From: Theocolax elegans
Taxonomy: Eukaryota > Arthropoda > Insecta > Hymenoptera > Cerocephalidae
Assembly (NCBI GenBank): GCA_026168455.1
Contig: CM047425.1
Location: forward strand, 89,283,580-89,347,579
DNA length: 64,000 nt
Direction: 5' to 3'
Shown: positions 49,639 through 60,943 of the stretch, one piece after another
Layout: each line of letters begins with the position of its first letter
How positions within the stretch are numbered: the stretch's first letter is position 1
Notes under the pieces: generated by a model
Databases searched by the model: none
Told to the model about the DNA's origin: nothing
What the model saw: only the letters and a program-made list of their open reading frames with translations
Translations under genes and position numbers: made by a program

Positions 49639-49673
49639 TATAAAAAGTAGTCGCTTAGACCGGCCGCTGAGTC
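49639..49673 (+). promoter_or_regulatory. Orphan TATA/initiator-like core promoter
   Basis: TATAAA at 49639-49644, then TGAGTC with its A at 49670, 31 bases downstream, in a GC-rich patch with CCGGCCGC like the promoters of A and B. No recognisable + strand coding exon follows. It may start a noncoding RNA, or it may be chance. Confidence 0.3.
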
Positions 49674-50716
49674 CGTCATTGTATTGGTATAGGCAATGTT
49701 ATAAATCTTTCTTTCTACACATATTGACTATATGAAAAGCATGAAGCTAGTCGAGTGATTTTTGTACACGTATTTTATCACTAATCCATCAAAGAGTAAT
49801 ATAAAACTATTATTACAATTCCGTAACAAAGTTCACTTCACTGTATTTATCAAAATATTTAAAAGAAAAAAGCGCAGCATGTGGCGAATTATTAAACTCC
49901 CTTTCGCATTTTCCTTATACCGTACGTATGTATCGATCACGGGTCTGTTTTTTTTTCGCGTATACCGAGCAACGGAACACCACAGCTATCGAATATCCTC
50001 GGCTTACATACATTCAGTTGTTATGACTGCCCTCTTTGCGACGAACGACATAAAACGCTTTAGGTTACATTTAGTACTTACAAACCAATATAATAATTAT
50101 ATACGTTTGAATAAAAATAGATTTGCTAAATTATAAATAACTTGTCTTATTATTCGATACTGTTCAATTTTTTGCTTCGTATGTGATGATCCGATTCCAA
50201 ATAGAATCCTAATTAATTGGGTTAATTTTCATAATATACCTGCATAAATAGAAATGACTTAATATTAATAAGAGTTTAAATGTATTTAATCGATAACATG
50301 TTAACCGATTCAACACCGATTAAATATTGCACGAGTTAAAACATCGTACTGTATACTTATAATTTTATCATATAATTTTAAGTAAGTATATTTTCAAATA
50401 AATTTTCTGTAATGAATAAAATAAACATTTTTTATATCCTTATCATTCATACAATTATGACCAAATTAAATTTTTTTTATGCTTATTAATGTTACCATAG
50501 ATGTAAAGCTACAATAAATCAATTAGTATGACTTTTAATTTATGATTTATAAAATATATAAATATTGTAGAAATAATTCATCTGGATTACCTTATTCTAA
50601 TTATCCAATTACACTTATAAAAGATGACTCCATCACTATTAGGAAATGTATCATAGATGCAAAAATAATTTTTATTGAAAAGTTTAAATATGAAAAGTGT
50701 ATTAGGTGTCTAGTAA

Positions 50717-50888
50717 CCCTGGTAGAAAATTGAGTCTATTTCTGGTCAGAATTTCTGGTAAAAATTTTTGAAAATAAGATATTGTTAGAAATCCTTTTCA
50801 GAAAATTTGCAGAATTTCTAGATATACACCAATATAACATGTGTTGACCAGAAATTCTGGTCAGATTCTGCGCTATTTTCTACCAGGG
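50717..50888. mobile_element. Short foldback MITE related to 11940-12078
   Basis: 172 bp with ends CCCTGGTAGAAAAT and ATTTTCTACCAGGG and further inner inverted phrases (CTGGTCAGAATTTCTGG and CCAGAAATTCTGGTCAG). Flanks are AA rather than a clear TA duplication. Confidence 0.6.
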
Positions 50889-51499
50889 AACGTATTCAAA
50901 TAAAAGAAAAATTACAAGATTTAAAAATCAATATAATTTTAAACCAATTAAAAGCAATTAAATATTCTAATTTTAAGTTTAATTTTTCATGTAGTCTTTT
51001 TTCGTTTAGAACAAACATTAAAGTATAATTTGTCTTTAGGACTCGCTAAATAAAACCGCAAGATGCTAATCTAATTTTTGGTCATAATGATGCATATCGT
51101 CGTCACCTTGGTTATACATTCGAGATACTAAATTGCAAATGTAAGTTATTGACATTATCGAGATAGTTAGGGTAACCCGTAAATCGTTTTCCTCTCGTCA
51201 TCGCGAAACAAAGTCAAAAAACTAATATTTGAAGCAATATTAATTGCGAAGATGTGTCAAATAAAAATACAAGCTCCATTAAAATTTCATTAAATGCATA
51301 CCGGTCTCCCATAAATCTCCGCCTGAATCGCTGACATCGGAGCTTACAGAAAAAAGTCGAACGTACCATTAATATATTTTAAAAAATGATATTATATTTA
51401 CCTTATAATAAGCACTTCAATTCTATTTATACATGTGTATTAAAAAAAATCCACTGTAACAGTTCGGAAAATGAGTATTCACCGGTAAATCACAAAATC

Positions 51500-51950
51500 C
51501 GAAATCGGAAGGGACGTTATAACAGCCGATCGGAAACCCGTAGAGGGCTCTTAGAAGGAAAGCCGAGAACGAAAGCCCCCGCGGGCTCAATCCTGATTAC
51601 GAGAGAACTGAGTAAGGATGTCTCGGTTACTCAAAAGGTACTGGGCGACTTTACTTTCAGCCGTCCGGCCCCTTCAGAAAAGTGAGACCGCGCACTCGCG
51701 CTCGAATGACGGCAGATCACGGCCCGAAGACTTATGTCACGGCAAAGCCGCGGGCGTCGCTACGGGAACGCGGTTCAATTCTGCGCTCCAATTCCCTAGG
51801 AAATTAATTGCCCGAGGTATTAATGGATGCCGATAACCAGTCTATCACCAAGCAAGGTTCAAAGGCGAGCAACGGTGATAACGACCTGACGCGGTGACTC
51901 CTGCGCTCCCTCGATATGCCATCGTAATTTTTATGCGCTTCTTCCAGATG
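51500..51950. other. Unexplained GC-rich, CpG-rich island
   Basis: About 450 bases of strikingly GC-rich sequence in AT-rich intergenic DNA, with overlapping short open frames on the + strand (to 51685 and 51618-51836). I do not recognise it as rRNA, tRNA, transposon or transporter exon. It could be a promoter and first exon of an unseen transcript, a conserved regulatory island, or foreign or misassembled sequence. Confidence 0.4.
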
Positions 51951-53135
51951 AATCGAGAGTCATGACAATGTACTGGATTTTATATTGTTCTTGATTATTA
52001 TTTGTGATGTGAGGATCGGGTGATTACTCGGTGATGACGTTTGTAACGGATCATTATTCTTATTATTATTATTACATGCTATATTCAGAACGATCATATG
52101 GGACATCGTGTTTATATACTGTTCGTTGAGGAAAAGAGCGCACAACATATTATTCGCTTCTCTTTTGCTTTTTTACTCTCCACGCAACTAAATATTTCTG
52201 ATAAAAGACACACACATCAGAGTGCAGGAGAAAACAATTTGTCGTCCTAGTGGATACAATGTGCAGAACAAAATAATAATAAATATTTCTTTATAAGAAA
52301 ACCACCCTTATATTATATTTTAACCCTTTCTGTATTCTATTTTAAGATAACAAGACTATGCACAAATAAATTAAAAAATATTCCATTTTCGGTTAAATTC
52401 GCAAATTTTTTAATGTATTACATTTTTCAATTTACATACGTATAGAGTGTCGTATGTCGATACGACTAAATGAGTGAAAAGGAGTCTGGTGATCGAAACA
52501 AAGTGCAGATTAATACAAGCAATAATAAGTATCGCTGACGATAGCCTGGTGATCAAGGCTTCAGTTTTGTAAGCTAACGGTGTGTATATACATAATTTAT
52601 ATATAATCAATTTAAATTTAATTCGTTGTGTATATTCATATTCTAGCTCACATGTGCTAATACATTGTGCATGAGTATAAATAGTTGCTCCTGAAAACCC
52701 TGTCGATTCAGGGGTTATTAAGTTACGTACGGAACCTATAGGTATACGACTGAGAGAAAAGTATTGGTCGAATTGACACTACATCGAGTAAATCTATACC
52801 TGGTATGCTTAGTTATATTTATTTTATCATCACTGCCAATGAAAACGCATCATCCTCGGAATCAGACGATTTTCGTTCGTTGAAGTTGATTTTCGTTTTC
52901 CGTATAATATGAACACTTTTGATGTTCTCTTAAATAAAATAATGACGAATGATAAAGAATAACTAGGGTTAGAATAAGACAAAAATAATATAAAATTAAA
53001 AAATTTATTTTTAAGTAAAGTAATTTTTATAATTTGTACATATATAAATTATGTAAATTAGAGAAATTGATTAAATTATAAGGATTAGTTATTTTATTTG
53101 TCATTTTCAACTAATAAATAGTTACTAATAAGATG

Positions 53136-53405
53136 TGTAACGGATTTTGAATAACGCGCTCAAACGTGCTCTCCCTTTCCCCCACTCCTTCCAGGTCCAG
53201 GTTTTAAGTCCTTCCAGGGCCTGGGTGTACCGAGCGCATTAGCTTATATAGTCTTTGCCGGTCTCTCACTACCGACAGAATAAGATAAAGACGTGTTTTA
53301 CATTTAATTCTTTTTATAGTTAATATTAATTAATATAAAGAAGTGTGTTTTAATAGAATAACGTTTATTTACGTGTAACCCACTTCCGCCACCTAAATTC
53401 CAACA
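53136..53405 (+). mobile_element. Possible solo LTR
   Basis: The segment starts TGTAACGG and ends CCACCTAAATTCCAACA (TG...CA), with a TATATA box near 53245 and an overall composition unlike its neighbours. GTGTA occurs at 53135-53139 and 53406-53410, which may be a target duplication but overlaps the TG start. No internal retroelement genes are nearby. Family unassigned. Confidence 0.4.
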
Positions 53406-55134
53406 GTGTATGAAAAACAAACATTTTTCATAGGACTGAAATTTTAAGTTTCAATGACTAACAAATTAAAAGTATCAATAATTACTTTAATCTATCATTT
53501 TTTATTTTTAGAGGTTCATAAAAAATTTTTAGATTTCATTCGATATTACACTGATAAATATACATGGCAGTATATGACACAGTTTGGCTAACAAATTAGT
53601 TATAGTCCGACAAAAAGTTTTCCTAATATTGAAATTTTATGAACCGGAAATATTACTTCAGTAAGATCTTCAAATTTAGTGAAAAAAATGTGTATGGAAA
53701 AAAATTACAGCAGCCTAAAAATGGTGTTTGTCAAAAAGTTATGTTCAAAATGTCATCATAGCTATAATCGATATTTTTATGAAATGAAACAAACTTAAAG
53801 CAAGGAAGAAAGCTGGTACCTAAAGATACAAAATTAAGTTGTACAAAAGTAATTTATTTAAAAAAAAAAAACGATGGAGTTATAGGTTTTTATAGTTTGC
53901 TAAAAAAATGCACGCGGTCTTAACTCTAGAAAATGGAAGATAATGTTTTTATATATAATGAATATGATGCTGCAAAGATGCGTTCGTATCTATGGTACGA
54001 ACCTCAGACAAAATGATCAGAAACGTTTTTTTGTTTGCTTTTTTTCAAATTTAAAAAAATTATACTTTGACAATTAAAAAGGTCAAACTTTGATCAATAG
54101 CATTAGATGATATCAACAGAATTCTGCCCGCAAACAAAATCTTTAAAAAGTAATGAAGTTGATGGTATACTCACGTACACACTCTTGTACACACAACATA
54201 GAGAATCGTGCAAAACTTACTTTCAAGGAAACTTCGTCTAACTAAAGTAAGAAACTAAATATTTTGAGGTGCAATTGTCTTAAAATAAAACCCCGTTCTT
54301 CATTTCATTAAAATTTCCTAATGGGGTTTAAAATATTTTTCTACTTTTATGGAACGTATTAGAAAGTTTTGCGAAAAGGGATGTCGGGGATTGGTTGCTT
54401 CTAAAATTTTCGTTTGAAAATTGATTTGTATTTGCAGGTGCAATGCTAGGGTGTTACTGAAAATCTGTATATATTTACGTAAGGTTTCAACTAATTATCA
54501 GAACATTCGAATGAGCATTTGTTCTAAGAAGCTAGACAGAACGTCAATAGTGATGATCGAAAGGATTTTGACGGTGACGCACGTATAATAGTGTCGGAGT
54601 TCTATATGCATTCATACGAGGAGTATATGTACGTAGGTACATGTATATACGCAGTATACTGTTCTCGTATATAATTGCTGGCAGACAGCCAGACCGACAA
54701 TACATCGCGTCTATATGCATGTATATATACACGTACAGGTGTACACACTGCCACGAGCTCACGCAAGCTTCCACAATGTTTACCAAAGTTATTTATTCCC
54801 GTGGATTGAGATCCGTTTCGATTGTCGCTGTATCCTGACACTCGTTTACAATCGTATTCCTCTGTCTTCCTACACTGCATGCACATGTAAAAACAATATC
54901 AAATATGCGCGTGTATAGTTTTTCCCTGCATCTATACAAACATATAAAATTGTTAAAATTGAACTAGTCAGTCTCCATTCAAACAACCAGTGTACGACTG
55001 AAATAGATTTTTTTAATTTTTATTACCCATGTCAATGAATAATTAAGAAATATAGTAAATACATTCAATGCTCAAAATTATTAATAATGTAAAATAAAAT
55101 GTTTTACTTAAATTAAACGCTCAGTATTCATTAA

Positions 55135-55520
55135 GGAGGTGGTATATCCGGTGGGTTACCGACCTAGCTAAAAAAGATATTTATTATATTTTATAAAAAT
55201 AAATACGCAAATTTACGCAAATTCCGAATATAGAAGCACTAGATCATTCCATTATAAGTCACTCTACATAGTTCCAGGCCAGTACAACAAGGACACCCTA
55301 AAAAATTTCTGCGCCGAAAAAACACAAACGGTTTTTTTCGGTGCAGAAATTTTTTAGGGTGTCCTTGTTGTACTGACCTGGAACTTTGTAGAGTGACTTA
55401 TAATGGAATGATCTAGTGCTTCTGTATTCGGAATTTGCATAAATTTGCGTATTTTTTTTTTAAATAAACGTAATATTTATCTTTTTTGCTCGATCGGTAA
55501 CCTACTAAATATGCCACCCC
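55135..55520. mobile_element. 386 bp TTAA-flanked full-length foldback element
   Basis: TTAA at 55131-55134 and 55521-55524. Two arms of about 185 bases are near-perfect inverted copies around a central ACACAAAC loop, for example AGGACACCCTAAAAAATTTC on the left and its complement on the right. No coding capacity. The target duplication suggests piggyBac-type mobilisation. Confidence 0.7.
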
Positions 55521-55558
55521 TTAAGTAAAAAATTAAAATACAAACGGCTTTTATTTTA

Positions 55559-55582
55559 GTCTCTCTTTCTCTCTCTCTCTCT
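55559..55582. repeat. CT dinucleotide microsatellite
   Basis: Run of CT units with one TTT interruption. Confidence 0.8.
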
Positions 55583-56270
55583 TTTGTATAGTTTGCTGAA
55601 CAATAGATTTGCTTGAAATCACGTGTTGAACCGTTGGCCTTTATCTTAAACCACTAGTACACAGTCAACAGTTTGCGAAATTGGTATCGGAATGCATAGC
55701 TATATTATATGTATTTCAAAGCAAAGTGTAAAATTCACCTTTATGACAAATTGTATTGTACTTAAATAATATGAATGTATATGTGATATTTATAATAGGC
55801 AAAACTTGTACAAAGGAAACTCAATCGTTTACCTAACTTAACCAAGCTATCCCGAGTAATATCAGAAACAAAACACATATTATTTTACTCTAACAAGATA
55901 TGATTAATTGAACAGAAACGTGTTAAAATTATTGAATTGCCGTTATTTAATTGATTTTTGAGAATTTCATGCGTATACTGGGAAAAATTGTATATTAGAA
56001 TGAATATAGTTTATAATAATATAGATTAATATAATTACCTCTCTAACTATATATAAGATATAAAATGTACCAATTCTTGAAATAGGTATGCTACTTTTCA
56101 CATGACTTTATACAAAAAATACATACCAAATTTCTTGTCAAAGGTACCATACTACCCACATCATGCAATAGTTTCAACAGAAATGTGCTGGGAATTGGTT
56201 AGAGGTGTATAACCAGCGTATACCGAATGCTAACCTTTGAAATTATTTTGTATACATGTTTCTATACAAC

Positions 56271-57223
56271 TAAGTTTGTATATCAAATGTTCATAAAGAA
56301 TTTGCCAAATGCATTGGTGTACAAAGGACTTGTTAAAAACTTTATCTTGAGTTTCTTACAATATAAGTTCAATAAATGTCAGTTAATGTATGTTTCCTAA
56401 TACTTGCTGCTCATAAAATACTTAAATTATTATGTAATTTCTATATCAATTAATTATTAATATATATATAATGATTTTCTTTTCATATGGCAGAATTTAT
56501 ATTAATGTAATTGTAAATAAGTGTTACGATTGTGTTAAATTAAAGTATTATAACTCACAAGGAGAGGCCACACCCTCTGGAAAACGGATCCTTACCAAAC
56601 TCTAGGATATGATTTCTAATATAAAAATATTAAGAAAGATGGAAATTTAGTGTCCAATGCCTTTTTTACGATAGATATAACCAAATTACGAAAAATCTCA
56701 CCAAAAACACCCTTAACTTTGATTGCTTATAACTCGGAAATAATTAAAGATGTACATGCAAACTAAATTTGAAAAAAACTGAGATAGAGTAGATATGTTT
56801 TGAAAAAGAAAGAACCTCAAACATCTTAATTTGGTTAAAAGTTATGGAAAAAATTAAGATTAGACGAAATTTCATCGAAAATTTAGGATTACAATTTGAT
56901 GATTTCTTTAGGCCAAAATTTTGTTTAATTTTTATTTCTTCGATAACTTGTAACCAAATAAAGATATTTGATTTTTTTTCTAAACGAATCTACTCGATAC
57001 CAGCTTTCTTTTAAAATATGGTTTGAATCTACATCTTTAATTGTTTCCGAGGTATAAGCAATCACACTAAAGGATCTTTGGTGAAATTTTTTGTTATTTG
57101 GTTATATCTATCATAAAAAGGGCATTGGACACTAAAACTCCAACTTTCTTCATATTTTTATAGTAGAAAACATATACTACAAGCTGGGCACGATCCGTTT
57201 CCCAAACATATGAGGTCTCCTTG
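56271..57223. repeat. 953 bp tandem repeat, unit 1 (spacer plus chimeric MITE)
   Basis: A spacer of about 287 bases starting TAAGTTTGTATATC, then a foldback MITE (56558-57223). The unit is repeated directly at 57224. The two units match almost perfectly until the last roughly 60 bases of the MITE, where they diverge. Confidence 0.9.
56558..57223. mobile_element. Chimeric foldback MITE
   Basis: The left end CAAGGAGAGGCCACACCCTC belongs to one subfamily. The right end (CTACAAGCTGGGCACGATCC, then CCCAAACATATGAGGTCTCCTTG) belongs to the subfamily seen at 5333-5973. It is followed by TAA. PIF/Harbinger-like. Confidence 0.75.
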
Positions 57224-58178
57224 TAAGTTTGTATATCAAATGTTCATAAAGAATTTGCCAAATGCATTGGTGTACAAAGGACTTGTTAAAAACTTTATCT
57301 TGAGTTTCTTACAATATAAGTTCAATAAATGTCAGTTAATGTATGTTTCCTAATACTTGCTGCTCATAAAATACTTAAATTATTATGTAATTTCTATATC
57401 AATTAATTATTAATATATATATAATGATTTTCTTTTCATATGGCAGAATTTATATTAATGTAATTGTAAATAAGTGTTACGATTGTGTTAAATTAAAGTA
57501 TTATAACTCACAAGGAGAGGCCACACCCTCTGGAAAACGGATCCTTACCAAACTCTAGGATATGATTTCTAATATAAAATATTAAGAAAGATGGAAATTT
57601 AGTGTCCAATGCCTTTTTTACGATAGATATAACCAAATTACGAAAAATCTCACCAAAAACACCCTTAACTTTGATTGCTTATAACTCGGAAATAATTAAA
57701 GATGTACATGCAAACTAAATTTGAAAAAAACTGAGATAGAGTAGATATGTTTTGAAAAAGAAAGAACCTCAAACATCTTAATTTGGTTAAAAGTTATGGA
57801 AAAAATTAAGATTAGACGAAATTTCATCGAAAATTTAGGATTACAATTTGATGATTTCTTTAGGCCAAAATTTTGTTTAATTTTTATTTCTTCGATAACT
57901 TGTAACCAAATAAAGATATTTGATTTTTTTTCTAAACGAATCTACTCGATACCAGCTTTCTTTTAAAATATGGTTTGAATCTACATCTTTAATTGTTTCC
58001 GAGGTATAAGCAATCACACTAAAGGATCTTTGGTGAAATTTTTTGTTATTTGGTTATATCTATCATAAAAAGGGCATTGGACACTAAAACTCCAACTTTC
58101 TTCATATTTTTATAGTAGAAATCATATCCTAGAGTTTGGTAAGAATCCGTTTCCAGAGTGTGTGGACTCTCCTTGTTA
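57224..58178. repeat. Tandem repeat, unit 2
   Basis: Direct repeat of 56271-57223, one base shorter near 57577 in an A run. It ends with the matching-subfamily right terminus of the MITE at 57511-58175 and TTA at 58176-58178. Confidence 0.9.
57511..58175. mobile_element. Foldback MITE, intact ends
   Basis: Left CAAGGAGAGGCCACACCCTC and right GAGTGTGTGGACTCTCCTTG are mutually complementary, so this copy keeps both original ends. The left flank TCA and right flank TTA may be a mutated TTA duplication. Same family as 5333 and 32668. Confidence 0.75.
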
Positions 58179-60540
58179 GCTAAACATTTTCAATAAGTGA
58201 ACGAAGTGATCGTTTAAAATAATGCTATAGCTTTTATCTCTTGATACAAAGTACAAACCTGAAAACTCGCTTGTTATTGTAGTATATGAATGCATGTATA
58301 AATTTATGGTACTATCAATTGAGATTTGCAAAAGATAAATATACACTACTAGGTATACTTATACAAAATAAATAATTGCACCAGTGAATACAATGTAATT
58401 TATAGGAAACTACACTACGTTTGATACAGTTAATTATACATAATTTTATTCGGTTAACCATATAGGACCTCTTACTATTTTTTTATAATAATGAGGTGAG
58501 AATTATAAGAAAATCGTTAAAATACTGTACAAATCGCACGATGAATTTATTATCGTTAAACCTTATTAATACAAATTGCACAATACATTTCTTCTTAAAG
58601 TAATAAAATAATTTGTATATAAATTCACTTTTTACAATAATTTGATTAATGAGTTGGGTATTTAATGACATAATGACAAGTTGCAACTGAAACAATTGAT
58701 TGGTAACTTAATGACTTATGTATGTACGAGTTATCGCAATGACTATGTGTGCAAATTACAGACGATATAATTTTATACATGAAAATCTATAATTTACATT
58801 CAAGTACTTTGTTTATATACAATCTTCCCTATAAGCTGTAATTAGCTATTATTCACTTCCTTTTATAGTAATTTAACAGTGATTTTTTTTTCCACTCATT
58901 CGCCATACATATCACACAACGTAAAAAAATCCTCCTCATTTTTCCGTTATTCCTTGTAAAAAAAATAAAAACACGAATGTACGTGTAAAATTAAGTTAAC
59001 GTTAGAAAAAAACAATAACTTTCTAAAGTAATCTGTTATCATCACCTACTTCGTATACATTTTACTCACAAAATATGAAATTTTCTTGTATGCATTACAT
59101 ATATTTATATATGTATATGTATATACATATGTACCATTAAATATATTTTATACTAGTAAAGCAAAGAATACTTTTTGACTAACGCTGATAATCAACGATT
59201 TCACAATAACGTAACGTATCTATTTTATCTCAGGCTAAATATTTACTTTTTAATAACAATTTACAATCTTTTTTTATACGAAACTATTGTTCATTGTTAA
59301 AACAATAATAACATTGTATTATTGTTTAATAGGTAACATGCAACGAGGAATTTTAAAACTTAAATTCGTTTCCTTATAAAAACAGTAACTTTGTGAATAC
59401 TGACGTGAGTTGACAATTTTCTCACTATAGACATAGAATCATAAAATTGACAAATTTTTCAATGAGTATAAATATAAATTCATACATGAATAATTTTATT
59501 CCCATATGTTTGTGACAAACCTTCAGAGTTTATCATTATAACAGCCGACCCACAATTTAAATAAAAAATTATCTCTCATTACGTGTTATTCATTTAAAAA
59601 TGGAATAAGCACATCTAGTATAATTAAAAAGAACATAAATCGACGCGGGTAAAAACTACAAACTAAAAGCATATGGAACAATAAAGTTGATCGAATAATA
59701 CATGTAGCAAAGCAAATATTTGTTTTCTCTTTAATACTTAATAATATTTATATCAACGCCTATATTTTATAAAACATATTTTTCATTATATTTTACATAT
59801 TTCAAACGACTATGCGTTTTTTCCTACACGAAAATATATAAAGTATTTCGGTAACATTATATAACAAATTTTATGAATTTGTTTGGTAGAATCACATAAT
59901 TAGTGTTGATTGGCGAAAATAATATATTGTAAATCAGCAACGCGATAAATATGTGTACCGACGAGAAACGCGACCTTATTTACACTGCTTTTTATTGTTA
60001 AATAATTGTAGTTGATAACAATTTATCGAGAATGAACAAAAAATCGTCAGTCTTTTATTTTTACGAAGATTATAACAATTACACATATAGTAAACGACTC
60101 ATATTTATACCAAGATTTTTTCACACGCAATGCAAGCGTTGAAAAAAAACTAGTATATAATAATAAAATTATAAACATAACATTTTCACGATAAATCTAA
60201 CAAATTTTTGTCTTTAATTGGCAAATTATGATACACGTTCGATTTTCTAAGTAAAATCATAAAATCCGTTATAAATCTATGCTTTGAAAAATAAATCATA
60301 CTTGTGAATAAATCAAATGTTTAGTAATATAAAAATAAATGTCGATAAGGTAGCGATCTAGTCGATAGACGATAAGCCCCGTCGTGAAAAGTGAAATACA
60401 TCTCGCGTTTATAATAAATATATGTTCCTACAGTGTATATTTTATATGTATATATACACGACAATCGTTTACGAGTTTTCCATGGAAGACAAACGTTTTC
60501 GCAAAGATATAAAAGAAAAATGGCTTTAGTATTACGAGCG
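58179..60540. other. AT-rich intergenic DNA downstream of gene C
   Basis: No exon, RNA gene or clear transposon seen. The 3' end of gene C transcripts may fall in its right part; minus-strand AATAAA hexamers occur around 59.99-60.06 kb. Confidence 0.4.
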
Positions 60541-60771
60541 CATGCTCGTTTATCACACGAGGGTAGGGGTTAAATATCTTCGTCTCTCGGTCAAGCTCCT
60601 GGACTCGGAAACGCGACGTCGTCGACGTTGCGTGGACGTTGGGGTCCCGTCCGAGAGGATCCGAACCGCGGCTGACGTAATTTTCGATCGTATTTCATCT
60701 CGCTCGCCCCGTGCAAGAAGGAGGAAACTGAAAAATCGAGCCGAAAGGAGAGGGACGAACGAGACCACTAT

Positions 60772-60943
60772 CTAGAGTCTTTCCTCTTCGAGAGGTGCTG
60801 CGACGCTTCGTCGTGATCTAACACTCGACCTTTGTATCATGCTACTCCTTAGGGTTTCACCGCGAATCGAGGCCCGCCTCGAGCTTCGCATAGTCGAGCT
60901 TCGTCGAAGATTTGGTCGTGGACACTCGGTATCTTCGGCTTTC
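60772..60943 (-). CDS. Gene C terminal coding exon (Ser/Arg-rich cytosolic tail)
   Basis: Acceptor GATATTTCAG. Phase 2 carry-over AA+G gives Lys, then 56 residues including RRSSTMRSSRRASIRGETLR and SSMIQRSSVRSRRS, ending EEERL and TAG. The 172 nt exon closes the frame exactly, has coding-like GC content in AT-rich surroundings, and lies at the same intron position as gene A exon 9. The basic, Ser-rich tail suits a cytosolic phosphorylatable C-terminus. It is 2.8 kb from the preceding exon. GC-rich sequence continues to about 60560, probably 3' UTR. Confidence 0.72.

Noticed and set aside
49762..50136. 124-residue open frame downstream of the orphan promoter
   Set aside because: Basic/aromatic composition as expected from AT-rich random sequence. 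No family resemblance, and the ATG is not in a convincing context.
51500..51950. Ribosomal RNA fragment
   Set aside because: The GC content suggested rDNA, but I could not match it to conserved 18S, 5.8S or 28S stretches.
52676..52720. TATAAATA near 52677 as a promoter
   Set aside because: Initiator spacing is off (about 34-35 bases), no GC island and no downstream gene; chance TATA is common in such AT-rich DNA.
60553..60775. Overlapping open frames on both strands in the GC-rich region just 3' of the gene C stop
   Set aside because: Arg-rich translation from GC-rich sequence. Most likely gene C 3' UTR; no motif and no splice link.
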